From the IMG/VR virus record IMGVR_UViG_3300046519_000180, positions 1 through 47,457 of that record: a stretch of DNA of 47,457 nucleotides; one strand, given 5' to 3'. This document shows, piece by piece, positions 16,166-24,446 of this stretch. Position numbers and translations under genes: made by a program. Source of the DNA: a virus. How positions within the stretch are numbered: position 1 is the first letter of the stretch; the number at the start of each line of letters is the position of its first letter. The notes under the pieces were generated by a model. That model searched no databases. It saw only the letters and a program-made list of their open reading frames with translations, and was not told the DNA's origin.

Positions 16166-17898
16166 CGCTTTGTTCTCCGGGCGCCGGTGGCAGCGACCCA
16201 TTCAATGTTGTCGATCTCGGCAAAGCTGGCATCTACCCCTTCGAGGCGCAGCTGCCAGTATCGCGATGAGGCCCCTTTTGCCGTGTTGATTCTCGCCTCT
16301 GAGCTGTCACGCTGAATAAGGCGATAGCTCTGCTCGCGGCCGAAGTCATCCGTCAGGCGCGCATAGGTCTGGCCGTCGGTGGCAATTCCGAAGAAGACGT
16401 TTTCTAGCCGCTTGGTGCGGGGGCTTCCCTGATCATCCGCAGCAAAGTCGATGAGGAATGAGAGCAGTTGTCCGTCGTCTGTCTCTCCGCCGACCTTGTA
16501 CAGGCCGTCAGGCCTTGTGGCCCATAGATCAGTGCCGACGCGACAAAAACTGCTGAAACCGAAGCCGCTGTAACGCGTCACTGCTCCTGTTGCTATGTTG
16601 GTCGCGTACTGGAGAGCCTCATTTCTCGCCTGTGACGAGTAGTCGCTGATCGATATCCCGCTGGACAGAATCGTTTCGAGCACCAGGTTGGCCGAGGCTG
16701 CCGTGGGTAGCGCGAGGATTTCAAAAAGCTTGGCATCGATCGCGATGACCAGGTCAATCACTGTGCCGACGGAAAGGGTTTCTGTGATCGTCGCGAAAAT
16801 GATCGGCAGATAATCAATTGCGGACTCGGGCATCAGGCCTTCGAGTATCGTAAATTCCAGCAGAGAATCGGTGTCGTAACCGGTTGCCATGGGGTCATCC
16901 AGCACCAGCTTGACTGAGGTGTAATTATCTTCAGATGCGTTCAGCCCAACCGGGAGGTCGGTCAGCTGCACACCGATATCGTTATTGACGCCATGATCCA
17001 CAGCCGACATGGCAAGGTCGAAGGCCGTTGCCACCCCGTCGATGCTGATCACTGGCACGGTCGCGCTTGCATTGTCTTTCCCTGAGGCAGAGCCAAGCAA
17101 AATCGTCGTTTCCCGCGATGTAATCTCAGGCGGACGCCCAGCCAGCTCGCCAAGGCTCAGAGGTGCGCGCGATGCTCCAGAAGACGCACCGCCGATGACT
17201 GGATTGTCGACGTAGTCGCCGGAGGCGTACAGCGCTGCTGTGAGCGATTTCGTTCCTGTGGACCGCGTTCCACTGACGTAGACCTCGCCGTCCACGACCG
17301 CCGTGACCACGCCTCCAACTCGCTGAATAGTGAGCTTGGGATTCGAGCCCGGTCCGGACGAGAATGTATGGCGCTCCACGCCTGACTCGTAGAACTTGAT
17401 CGACACGCCAGAGGTATAGAGTCCGTGCTCCACTGCCGCGAAACTGCCGATCTGGGAGTTCGTGGTGGATATTCCGCAGATCACGGCGCCGGCAGGAAGC
17501 TGAGGAAAGGAAAAAGAGAACGAGAAATCCCCAGCAGGTGCGGCAAAGCTGCGCGCTCCAGAGTTCCAGCCTAACAGCTGGTCAGTGATGACAGACGCCT
17601 CAACGCCTTGCACCCGCCGCTTTGCCGGGAAGCAGGTGGTGACGTCGCTCGGCACCAAAACTGGGATAAGGACCTGATCGAAGACGGTCCTGCCTTTAAC
17701 GTCGACGTGCGTCTTTACGATGACGGGATAACCACTCGCCGAATCGATACCGCTTACGCCCTTGGTTGAAAGCTGTTTCGCATCAACGTACGAAACGGCA
17801 AATCCTGGCTGCGTTACGCAGTATCCAAACGTGGCAACTTGGGCAGGGATGGCCGGGATGTAGGTGGTTTTTGACCGCTTCGTGAGACGGTTGGACAT
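16162..17898 (-). CDS. Large virion/tail protein
   Basis: 578 residues. N-terminal TTYIPAIPAQVATFGYC segment, then a carbohydrate-binding or SPRY-like jellyroll (about 115-225: LPAGAVICGIS, VEHGLYTSGVSIKFYESG, VTAVVDGEVYVSG), and a C-terminal beta/helical part. The string LYTSGVSIKFYE and similar blocks suggest a concanavalin-like fold. Likely a tail or head-fibre component; overlaps the next gene by 4 bases. Confidence 0.6.
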   Translation of the reverse strand: MSNRLTKRSKTTYIPAIPAQVATFGYCVTQPGFAVSYVDAKQLSTKGVSGIDSASGYPVIVKTHVDVKGRTVFDQVLIPVLVPSDVTTCFPAKRRVQGVEASVITDQLLGWNSGARSFAAPAGDFSFSFSFPQLPAGAVICGISTTNSQIGSFAAVEHGLYTSGVSIKFYESGVERHTFSSGPGSNPKLTIQRVGGVVTAVVDGEVYVSGTRSTGTKSLTAALYASGDYVDNPVIGGASSGASRAPLSLGELAGRPPEITSRETTILLGSASGKDNASATVPVISIDGVATAFDLAMSAVDHGVNNDIGVQLTDLPVGLNASEDNYTSVKLVLDDPMATGYDTDSLLEFTILEGLMPESAIDYLPIIFATITETLSVGTVIDLVIAIDAKLFEILALPTAASANLVLETILSSGISISDYSSQARNEALQYATNIATGAVTRYSGFGFSSFCRVGTDLWATRPDGLYKVGGETDDGQLLSFLIDFAADDQGSPRTKRLENVFFGIATDGQTYARLTDDFGREQSYRLIQRDSSEARINTAKGASSRYWQLRLEGVDASFAEIDNIEWVAATGARRTKR

Positions 17899-17913
17899 AG
17901 CGGTCTTCCCGGT

Positions 17914-18354
17914 TTAACCCGCGGCGATAGTGACGGTGAAAAAGTTGAGCTTGCGCTCATCACCAGCAGTCCAGGTCAAGGAACTGACGACCATGTCTGC
18001 GTCTTGCAGGCCGACGGTCCCCTGCAGGCGGTTTTGCGTCAGGCTCGCAGCGCCACTGTCGGCAATGACCTGCATCCTGAAGAAGGATGGCGTGCCCGAG
18101 GCTACGATTTGACCTTGCCAGACCTCGGCGGCGTTTTTCTGAAGCGTCCCGTCCACTGCAGACGCTTCGAAGCTGATCGCCCCGCCTGCTCCATTCAAGG
18201 AGTAAGTGAGCAGCTTGACGGCATCGGCTGGGATGGCCGCATCTGCGGATGCCGGTGGAGTGCCCGACCACACGGTGATAATCGAGCCGGCCATTGCCTG
18301 CTTGAAGGAACCGGAGGACAGCATGCTGTTGCGAAGACCCGTGCTGCGCTTCAT
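17914..18354 (-). CDS. Small beta-rich structural protein
   Basis: 146 residues. Begins MKRSTGLRNSMLSSGSFKQAM; followed by beta-rich sequence with IITVWSGTPPASADAAIP. Forms a pair with the next gene, which has the same style (short opening LRNS/ARNS, alternating beta strands), suggesting related folds. Similar modules accompany phage tail-fibre or neck proteins. Function not assigned. Confidence 0.55.
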   Translation of the reverse strand: MKRSTGLRNSMLSSGSFKQAMAGSIITVWSGTPPASADAAIPADAVKLLTYSLNGAGGAISFEASAVDGTLQKNAAEVWQGQIVASGTPSFFRMQVIADSGAASLTQNRLQGTVGLQDADMVVSSLTWTAGDERKLNFFTVTIAAG

Positions 18355-18713
18355 CAGACGTTACCTCCCGTGGTGATGTCGCCAGCGGCGATGGTGAATG
18401 TTCCGCTCGTTACCTGAACCGGCGCGGTCAGTGGCTGCCGATTGAACGCTGCTCCACCGGTGGCCGCTGACCACATGGAGATATGCGTCAGGGTGACCGA
18501 GGAACCGACGGTGAAGGTCAGTCCGGCGCCGAGAATCGCGGTACCGGTACCTGAATCGACGTTGAACGTGGCTGGCTGGCGAGCATATCCACCGCCAGAC
18601 AGTTCGTTGGCTGTCGCCGAGTCACCCGGGTTTCCGTTGTGCAGTGCGATGTAGACCGTCCCTGCGAACAGAGCCGGCAGCACGGAATTTCGCGCAGAGA
18701 GTGTCAGGCTCAT
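18354..18713 (-). CDS. Small structural protein, fibre-like module
   Basis: 119 residues from ATG at 18713, two bases after the upstream stop. LSARNSVLPALFAGTVYIALHNGNPG and GGGYARQPATF resemble a small phage tail-fibre/neck family with a short helix and a beta sandwich. Overlaps the next gene stop. A longer frame start at 18848 is not supported because it would run deep inside the upstream gene. Confidence 0.55.
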   Translation of the reverse strand: MSLTLSARNSVLPALFAGTVYIALHNGNPGDSATANELSGGGYARQPATFNVDSGTGTAILGAGLTFTVGSSVTLTHISMWSAATGGAAFNRQPLTAPVQVTSGTFTIAAGDITTGGNV

Positions 18714-18715
18714 GA

Positions 18716-19231
18716 TCAGGCCGCCGAGAGCAGTGAGATGGAGATGCCCAGGCGGAAAGTAGATCCGGCTGGAACGTCGTATGGCGAAGCGAATCGCGCG
18801 ATCGAGAGCAGAATTCCGCTGTTGCTTCCCTTTCCGGAGTTTGAGCACAGGAAGCCGCTGTACAGCCGAGTAGCTGCGGTAAAGGTGAATTCGGCCTTGG
18901 TGTCCAAGTTGCCTACCATCGACGTTCCGTCGTAGGTGTTGGACCAGATCGGCCGCGTGGTCTGGGAGTAAGCGGTCGCCTCGCCCACTGCGCCGGGAAG
19001 ATCGGCGCTCGTGGTTGCGCTGCTGGGGACGTAGTTCGAAGCCCCCACGCCGACATACCAGCTTGAATTGAGCGTACCTGTGCCACGCAACAGGCCGACA
19101 ATGTGGTCAATCCCGGATTGGGGGATGATGTTCTGGTCTGTAAAGGTGACGATCACCTCGCCTTCAGGCGAAACGACCTCACCTTTGAAGACAAAGCCGA
19201 ACTTTGCCAGGCCTTCTGGAATGTTGGTCAT
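18716..19231 (-). CDS. Virion structural protein
   Basis: 171 residues, FVFKGEVVSPEGEVIVTFTDQNIIPQ followed by GIDHIVGLLRGTG and a beta-rich C-terminus. Overlaps the upstream gene by four bases. The fold looks like the small beta-sandwich proteins of this cluster (17.9-19.2 kb). No enzyme motif. Confidence 0.55.
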   Translation of the reverse strand: MTNIPEGLAKFGFVFKGEVVSPEGEVIVTFTDQNIIPQSGIDHIVGLLRGTGTLNSSWYVGVGASNYVPSSATTSADLPGAVGEATAYSQTTRPIWSNTYDGTSMVGNLDTKAEFTFTAATRLYSGFLCSNSGKGSNSGILLSIARFASPYDVPAGSTFRLGISISLLSAA

Positions 19232-20424
19232 GGGGTGACAATCTCCGCTTCGTAATAGTCGCTGGCGGCCAGCGGGTTCGGGCCTTTCTGTCCGCGCATG
19301 GTGGTGACAACCATCTGATTGCCGTTGTGATCGACGACGCCAGATGCGCCGTATTGCGCCATTTCTGGCACGAAGTTGTTCTGGCTCAGCAGCGTGACGC
19401 TGCCATCCAGCGCGCCGACGGCGAGGCCGTACTGGGTCATCCAGCAGGCGCGGCCATCAGGCAGGATTGAACCGGTACCGGGAACGGCGCCGAATTCGAG
19501 CTTTGTGTTTTGCACGACGTCGCCCGACTCAGGCGACTGGAGGAAATAGGTCTTGTCAGCGCAGACGAACACGCCGCCATCAACCTGCAGCACAACAGTG
19601 ATCGGCGCCGGGTACTGGAAGAAGTTTTTCGACATGTCGATCAGGTGCGGGCTCATGGCTACGGTGTGCCAGAGGGTTTTGCCGTCGGCGACCAGCAGGA
19701 CAGAGCCCAGGGACGCGATTTGGTCACCGCCAACAGGAGCACGAAGATTCAGCGTATCGAGCCTTGCGGTATCGTCACGAAGGTTCGTCACGGCGAATGC
19801 GCCGACACCTTCGTACTGGAGATAAAGGGTCTCACCGCTCGATGACCCGACGTAAAGACGATAGGTATGCCCTGCTGGCAGCCCTTGCGGATCGAACAGC
19901 AGGCCAGCCCCATCGGTCACCGTGACCTGGATCGGGTTGACGGTGCCGCCCTCCTCACCTGAGGCATTCACCAGCGTAATCGCGCACTGATAAGTGCCAG
20001 CGAACAGTGAACCGGCGACGATCGCAGGCACCGGCTGATCGGTGACGGTTTGGACTCCCCACTGCCGAAGGATTGAACCGTCAAACCTGAGCGTTTCGGT
20101 AGCCGTGCACAGGAAGAGTTCGTAGTTCAGTACTGCTCCGACAAGCCGTCCGCTGGACGCGATCTGTGCAAGCGTATGGATTGAGCTTGTGAGGGTGTCG
20201 TAGCAGAGCAGCGAAGCGCCATCAGCGAAAACGATGCTCGAACCCACGCTAAGCGCGCCTCGGGCATCATTCGCCGGGTAACGCTGGTCGTAACCAGTGC
20301 GCAGGCCAAGCTCACCACCCACCAGCGGGTCGAGGTTGACCAGATCGCGAACAAACCCGTCCGGCACAGACTTGGAGTTTGCCCGGTTGTGGATGCCGTT
20401 CGACCAAGCGCTGTTGCTCGCCAT
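19228..20424 (-). CDS. Beta-propeller virion protein (possible tail hub)
   Basis: 398 residues from ATG at 20424, with GGAG upstream. Contains successive beta blades (SIVFADGASLLCYD, LVGAVLNYELFLC, SVLLVADGKTLWHTV, GGVFVCADKTYFLQS, GLAVGALDGSVTLLS). It lies next to the adaptor gene, where P22 has gp10, the propeller-type tail hub. The placement and fold suggest a similar hub; sequence identity to gp10 is not evident. Confidence 0.65.
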   Translation of the reverse strand: MASNSAWSNGIHNRANSKSVPDGFVRDLVNLDPLVGGELGLRTGYDQRYPANDARGALSVGSSIVFADGASLLCYDTLTSSIHTLAQIASSGRLVGAVLNYELFLCTATETLRFDGSILRQWGVQTVTDQPVPAIVAGSLFAGTYQCAITLVNASGEEGGTVNPIQVTVTDGAGLLFDPQGLPAGHTYRLYVGSSSGETLYLQYEGVGAFAVTNLRDDTARLDTLNLRAPVGGDQIASLGSVLLVADGKTLWHTVAMSPHLIDMSKNFFQYPAPITVVLQVDGGVFVCADKTYFLQSPESGDVVQNTKLEFGAVPGTGSILPDGRACWMTQYGLAVGALDGSVTLLSQNNFVPEMAQYGASGVVDHNGNQMVVTTMRGQKGPNPLAASDYYEAEIVTP

Positions 20425-21086
20425 CACCAGTTACTCCTGATCGGGCGAGTACAGGAACCGCGGCGCAGAATTGAGGCTTCGCGCGCGTCCTGGCACTTCA
20501 CAAGGAATTCGGCGTAACGGTTGTTGGATTTGGTCTTATCGAAGGTCTCAGCATCACTGACGTTGTAGGCCTTGTAGGCCAGGTACAGCAGCAGATGGCG
20601 ACGATCAGAAGGGAGCATGTCAGGGATCTTGTCGCACTTGTCCAACTCGCGGACCGGGCGGCGGATCACGCGAAGGCGGACCGCGCCGGATGCGGTCGGT
20701 TTCGGGCTCAGATTGAACTGGCCAGCACCGTCGAAGTAGAAATGGGATGAGCAGCCGTTGTAGGCAAGGCAATACCCGCCGCGCCATGCGTTGCTAAACG
20801 ACCAGATCGAGCGCTCAAGGCAGCAGTGCGGCTGACCATCCACCCATGCACCTTTCACATCAATGATGCAGGGATCGAGGTCGAAGCGGGTTTCACCGAC
20901 ACCGTAGGGGATCAGCGTTACGTCGCTTTCGTCGTCGTAGAAGCTTTGGGTTTCGTCGGCGAATTCCGTCAAGCCCTCATTCGTCCACCGCACCAACTGG
21001 CTGTCGCTCCAAAAGTACGGTTGCACGTTGTCCTTCTCGTCTTCACGGAAGGCCTTGATGAGAAGCTCGACGGTTTCGTAGGCCAT
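20424..21086 (-). CDS. Head-tail adaptor (SU10/gp4-like)
   Basis: 220 residues. N-terminal helical segment LIKAFREDEKDNVQPYFWSDSQLVRWTNEGLTEFADE-like pattern is typical of the phage adaptor proteins that bind under the portal (helical bundle with DxLVRWTNEAL). C-terminal part has KCDKIPDMLPSDRRHLLLYLAYKAY. Downstream of capsid genes, upstream of the propeller hub, the expected site for a connector. Confidence 0.75.
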   Translation of the reverse strand: MAYETVELLIKAFREDEKDNVQPYFWSDSQLVRWTNEGLTEFADETQSFYDDESDVTLIPYGVGETRFDLDPCIIDVKGAWVDGQPHCCLERSIWSFSNAWRGGYCLAYNGCSSHFYFDGAGQFNLSPKPTASGAVRLRVIRRPVRELDKCDKIPDMLPSDRRHLLLYLAYKAYNVSDAETFDKTKSNNRYAEFLVKCQDAREASILRRGSCTRPIRSNW

Positions 21087-21089
21087 GAC

Positions 21090-21485
21090 TTACGCCAACG
21101 AGTCTTGGAAGTGGTCCCACGCGTCGTTTGCCTGGGCGCGGGTCACGTTAAAGCCTGCCTGCGCCTTCAAAGCTTTCAGGGTTGGCTTGCCGGTATTGTC
21201 CAGGTCATCCGCTTCGTCTCGCTCGATGATGGCCTCAATAGCCTTGATGATCAGTGCGCCGTTCTCGGAGCCTGACTGGTCATCGCTCTCATCTTCTTCG
21301 TACGCGGCACCCAGGTAAATGCAGCCTGCCTTCAGCGCATTCTTGTGGAACTTGTTCGGGATCACGCTTCCCTGTTCGCCATCGGAAGGATCCGTTTGAT
21401 AGACGCGGATGCTGTGCCCGGACGGCAGGAAAACTGGATAGGATTCTTCGCCCTTAGGCGGGAGGATACGGAGTGGTTCAGCCAT
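21090..21485 (-). CDS. Small acidic head protein
   Basis: 131 residues. Residues 1-35 beta (YPVFLPSGHSIRVY), then an acidic linker (EEDESDDQSGSENG) and a helical C-terminus (KPTLKALKAQAGFNVTRAQANDAW). Between the capsid-associated and adaptor genes, so a head or completion protein. Family not named with confidence. Confidence 0.6.
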   Translation of the reverse strand: MAEPLRILPPKGEESYPVFLPSGHSIRVYQTDPSDGEQGSVIPNKFHKNALKAGCIYLGAAYEEDESDDQSGSENGALIIKAIEAIIERDEADDLDNTGKPTLKALKAQAGFNVTRAQANDAWDHFQDSLA

Positions 21486-21539
21486 GGTTATTGCCCCTTC
21501 ACATGTTGAAGTGCCCCGGCGGACCGGGGCGGTTTGGTA

Positions 21540-21932
21540 TTACTCGGAGATTTCGTCACCTTTGCGGTCCACGACGTACTCGATGTACACGCGGGCGGCG
21601 CCGGCGGTTGCTGCTGCGCCGGTCTGAGCGAAGGTCACAGTTACCGGGCCTTGGCCTGGGGTGATGTAGCCGGTCGGGGTCAGCGCTTTGATGCCAGCGG
21701 TCTTCAGGTCGATACCCGCGCCGTAACGGGCCGGCGTTGCTGCATCACCCACGCTAAACGTCGCAGTCGTTGCCGAGTTGTACGGAGTGGTCACCACAAC
21801 AAATGCGCGGATGACCATCGCCCCCTCAGGAAGCACCACCACGTTCTGCGTCGCGACAGTGGCGAAGTCAGCGGAGAGCATTTCGTTGTAGCCAATAACC
21901 GGCCACTGATGGTCGTAATGGAAGTAGTTCAT
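21540..21932 (-). CDS. Capsid-associated (decoration-like) protein
   Basis: 130 residues. MNYFHYDHQWPVIGYNEML followed by a compact beta domain rich in V, T and A (VVTTPYNSATTATFSVGDAATPARYG). Directly downstream of the major capsid gene with a nine-base gap and a GGAGG site, a typical position for a decoration protein. Confidence 0.65.
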   Translation of the reverse strand: MNYFHYDHQWPVIGYNEMLSADFATVATQNVVVLPEGAMVIRAFVVVTTPYNSATTATFSVGDAATPARYGAGIDLKTAGIKALTPTGYITPGQGPVTVTFAQTGAAATAGAARVYIEYVVDRKGDEISE

Positions 21933-21941
21933 GAGGCCTCC

Positions 21942-23060
21942 TTAAGCGCCCGAGTTCGGCAGATAGTGGTCGACAGCGACCACGCCAAAGTCTTGAACCG
22001 ACTTGTCGTAGATGCTGTAGAACTGAGGTTTTTTGAAGCCGATGAAACGGTCGAGGGAGACGCCCATCTGGGTGTCGTAGTTGAACAACTTCTCAACCCA
22101 GCCCGCGCCGCCCTGATCGATGTCAGCGAAGCCCAGAGCCTGCGAACCCAGCAGCAGCGTGCGGGTACCGTTGATGTTGCCGCCGGCGCCCCACTTGCTG
22201 CCCGCAGGTGCGCCCAAGGTGGTGTAGACCTTGTTCGACTCGTGGATGATTGCGCCGTCAACCGTGATGGTTGCACCGGTGAACCATGGGTTGTTGTCGC
22301 CACGAACGCCTGCGTTGGTGATCCCGTTCTGCCACAGCGGGTCCATTTTCAGGGCCGCCAAGGTGCCAGGCTGGACCAGCAGCACGAAGTACTCTTTGCC
22401 ACCGGAGATCACAGGACGGATGTGGTGCGACTTCGCGTATGCGATGAGGTCCACGATCATCTTGTATTTCGGGATGCCGGTAGCGGCGATCGCGGCGGTG
22501 CTGCCGGCGATCAGATTAGAGCCGTCCCAGGTCAGATACCGTTTCGATGAGGGGGCACTCACGTCAGCGGCAAAGGCCAGACCCGGGAAGGCGGAACCGA
22601 CACGAGCCGAGCCGTCAGTATTGAAGTTGTAGGCGATGCCCGACAGGGTCAGGATTGCCAGTTCATCAACACGTTGAGCCAGCCAGTTGGAGAGGCGGCC
22701 GCGAGCCATGCGGCGGAAGTCGATCACGGACTTCTGCTCGGCCAGCTTGCCTTTGCTGCGCACTGCGTTGGAGATCAGATCAATCTGGATCTCCTGGAAG
22801 TACGCCTGCATTTCTTCTTCGTTGCCTTCACGCCAGTTGTCACCGGTGACACCGTCGCCAACAAGGTCAGCAACCAGGTTCATGATGACCTGAGTACCCT
22901 TCTCGGTTTTGGTCAGCTCGGTGATGTGCTGGATGATTGCGGATTCGCCGTCGCCCAGGAATTTGTTCAGGAACATGTCGTCCCGAGCGGATTCCCAGGT
23001 CTTTTTCGACCAGTAGACTTTTTGCTGCGGCTGAAGGGCCGCGAAATTGGTAGTTGCCAT
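21942..23060 (-). CDS. Major capsid protein, N4-gp56 type
   Basis: 372 residues from MATTNFAALQPQQ (ATG at 23060, AGGAA upstream; an upstream in-frame start at 23108 lacks an RBS). HK97-like fold family: VYWSKKTWESARDD, TQVIMNLVADLVGDGVTGD, the long helix with LAEQKSVIDFRRMARGRL, and the C-terminal FGVVAVDHYLPNSG. This matches the N4-gp56 major capsid family. It follows a scaffold gene and a roughly 200-base structured leader with its own promoter. Confidence 0.88.
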   Translation of the reverse strand: MATTNFAALQPQQKVYWSKKTWESARDDMFLNKFLGDGESAIIQHITELTKTEKGTQVIMNLVADLVGDGVTGDNWREGNEEEMQAYFQEIQIDLISNAVRSKGKLAEQKSVIDFRRMARGRLSNWLAQRVDELAILTLSGIAYNFNTDGSARVGSAFPGLAFAADVSAPSSKRYLTWDGSNLIAGSTAAIAATGIPKYKMIVDLIAYAKSHHIRPVISGGKEYFVLLVQPGTLAALKMDPLWQNGITNAGVRGDNNPWFTGATITVDGAIIHESNKVYTTLGAPAGSKWGAGGNINGTRTLLLGSQALGFADIDQGGAGWVEKLFNYDTQMGVSLDRFIGFKKPQFYSIYDKSVQDFGVVAVDHYLPNSGA

Positions 23061-23262
23061 GAGGGCATTCCTATAAAGGTGGCTTTGTGGTTCTGGGTAT
23101 GTCGCCACCCTCGCGAGGACAGGTTTGGGCGCTCCTGATGCGCTTGAAACGGGTCAGCTTTACGCCCTGCTGGCGAGAGACACCGTGACTCGGTGAGCGA
23201 GCTACTCGGGTCGGCCATCCACTGTGAAAGCCGGATGACGTCCTTGTCCCGATGGCGCAGCA
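23061..23262 (-). promoter_or_regulatory. Long structured 5' leader of the capsid gene
   Basis: From the predicted start near 23262 to the ATG, about 200 bases without a gene. Minus strand shows hairpins such as CACCG-AGTCA-CGGTG (about 23179-23193) and the CCTCGCGAGG palindrome (about 23110-23119). Other genes in the family have leaders of under 60 bases, so this one may control capsid dosage. No known riboswitch recognised. Confidence 0.45.
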
Positions 23263-23268
23263 GTTACG

Positions 23269-23296
23269 AACTTATGTGACTGGATCGCTCCGTCAA
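23269..23296 (-). promoter_or_regulatory. CAGTCACA-family promoter 4 (capsid)
   Basis: Minus strand: TTGACG (23296-23291, overlapping the scaffold stop codon), 16-bp spacer ending ATCCAGTCACA, TAAGTT (23274-23269). Allows capsid protein to be made in excess of the upstream packaging genes. Confidence 0.7.
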
Positions 23297-24258
23297 CTCA
23301 CAACATCACCAGCCAACGCCGCTTCATCCTCGGCAGAAAGGTTCTTCAGTTCCTTGCCTGTCATCTTGGAAACGTCCAAGCTCGATGCTCGCGCTCCAAC
23401 ACCTGATGGCTTGTTCGGCACTTTGGCTGCACGATCCAAACCTTTCTGCAGATCAGGCTTAACCGCTTCCGGCTTTTTGGCCTCTGGCTCAGTCTTGGTC
23501 GCAGCGTAGCGCGGACCAATCTTGGCAGCGGCCAGTTCTAGAGCCTCGGCGGGTGTCTTGCCTTTGGCGACGAAGTGCTGATGCCAGACCAGTGTTTCGT
23601 CGATGGCATCCTGATTCTTGTCGTCGCTTTCCGCGCTGAGAAATGGGTACGCTGCATACGCCTTGGTCAAGGCGAGCTCGAACTCGAGCTTTGTCCGCTT
23701 GGCGTCGTCGGTGGCTTTGTTAGCCTGATACCGGCGATCCGCGACCTGCTCCGCCTCAGCAATAGCCGCCTTTCGTTCCTGTGCGCGAATTTCGGCCCGA
23801 ATCTGTTTGGCTTTGGTGCTGTCGCCGTCCAGGAACGCAGCCTGATAGCGGTCCTCAGCGTCGTCGAAGTCATATTGAGGCGCCACTTCCTCCTTCTTCG
23901 ATTCAGCGGCCGGGGCCGAGCCTTTGGCGCGAGCAAGCTCCTCTTCCAGTTCAAGGACGCGCGCACGGTGCAGCTTGGCCTCTTCGTTTACCTCGTTGAA
24001 ACGGGCGTGCGGGATCATCTTCGGCTTATCGTCGCCGGCGATAGAAGCCAACGTGTCGGCGCTGTACTGCGGCTGGTCATTGTCCAGCTCACCGCTACCT
24101 GGCTCGGACTGGTAATCAGGCTTTACTGACTGTTGTGCTACGGCGCCTTCAGGATCATCCTGCGGCGGCACGTAGTCTTCCCCGCTCAGTGCGGCCTCTT
24201 CGGCCAGTCGAGCGTTGATGTCTTCTTGCGACTCTTGTACTGCTTCAGCTTTACTCAT
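23293..24258 (-). CDS. Scaffolding protein
   Basis: 321 residues, very acidic and helical. N-terminal 100 residues disordered (EDYVPPQDDPEG), central coiled coil (HRARVLELEEELARAK, KQIRAEIRAQERKAAIAEAEQVADRRYQ), basic-rich tail with Ala/Pro/Lys (KTEPEAKKPEAVKPD). Composition and location between portal and capsid are those of a phage scaffold. No protease domain, so it is probably expelled or cut by another enzyme. Confidence 0.8.
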   Translation of the reverse strand: MSKAEAVQESQEDINARLAEEAALSGEDYVPPQDDPEGAVAQQSVKPDYQSEPGSGELDNDQPQYSADTLASIAGDDKPKMIPHARFNEVNEEAKLHRARVLELEEELARAKGSAPAAESKKEEVAPQYDFDDAEDRYQAAFLDGDSTKAKQIRAEIRAQERKAAIAEAEQVADRRYQANKATDDAKRTKLEFELALTKAYAAYPFLSAESDDKNQDAIDETLVWHQHFVAKGKTPAEALELAAAKIGPRYAATKTEPEAKKPEAVKPDLQKGLDRAAKVPNKPSGVGARASSLDVSKMTGKELKNLSAEDEAALAGDVVS

Positions 24259-24281
24259 GGTCTGCCCCTGGGTGTGCGTGA

Positions 24282-24446
24282 TTACTTGGCGATCTTCTGG
24301 AGTTCGGCCATTTTCTCTTTGGCCAATGCCTGGGCGGCCTTCAGCCGTTTCGGGTCTTTTTGAATCTCAGCGGCCTCGGCCAGCGAACGAAGGTCCTGCT
24401 CGACCTTCCATTTCATGTCTTCGGCGGCCATGTCGGACTTGCTCAT
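24282..24446 (-). CDS. Small helical protein between portal and scaffold
   Basis: 54 residues: starts MSKSDMAAEDMKWKVEQDLR and ends AELQKIAK. Its ATG overlaps the portal stop (ATGA) and it ends 23 bases before the scaffold start. Charged and helical, no membrane segment. Its place in a dense coupled operon and regular codon use support a real gene; possible head-assembly helper. Confidence 0.7.
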   Translation of the reverse strand: MSKSDMAAEDMKWKVEQDLRSLAEAAEIQKDPKRLKAAQALAKEKMAELQKIAK

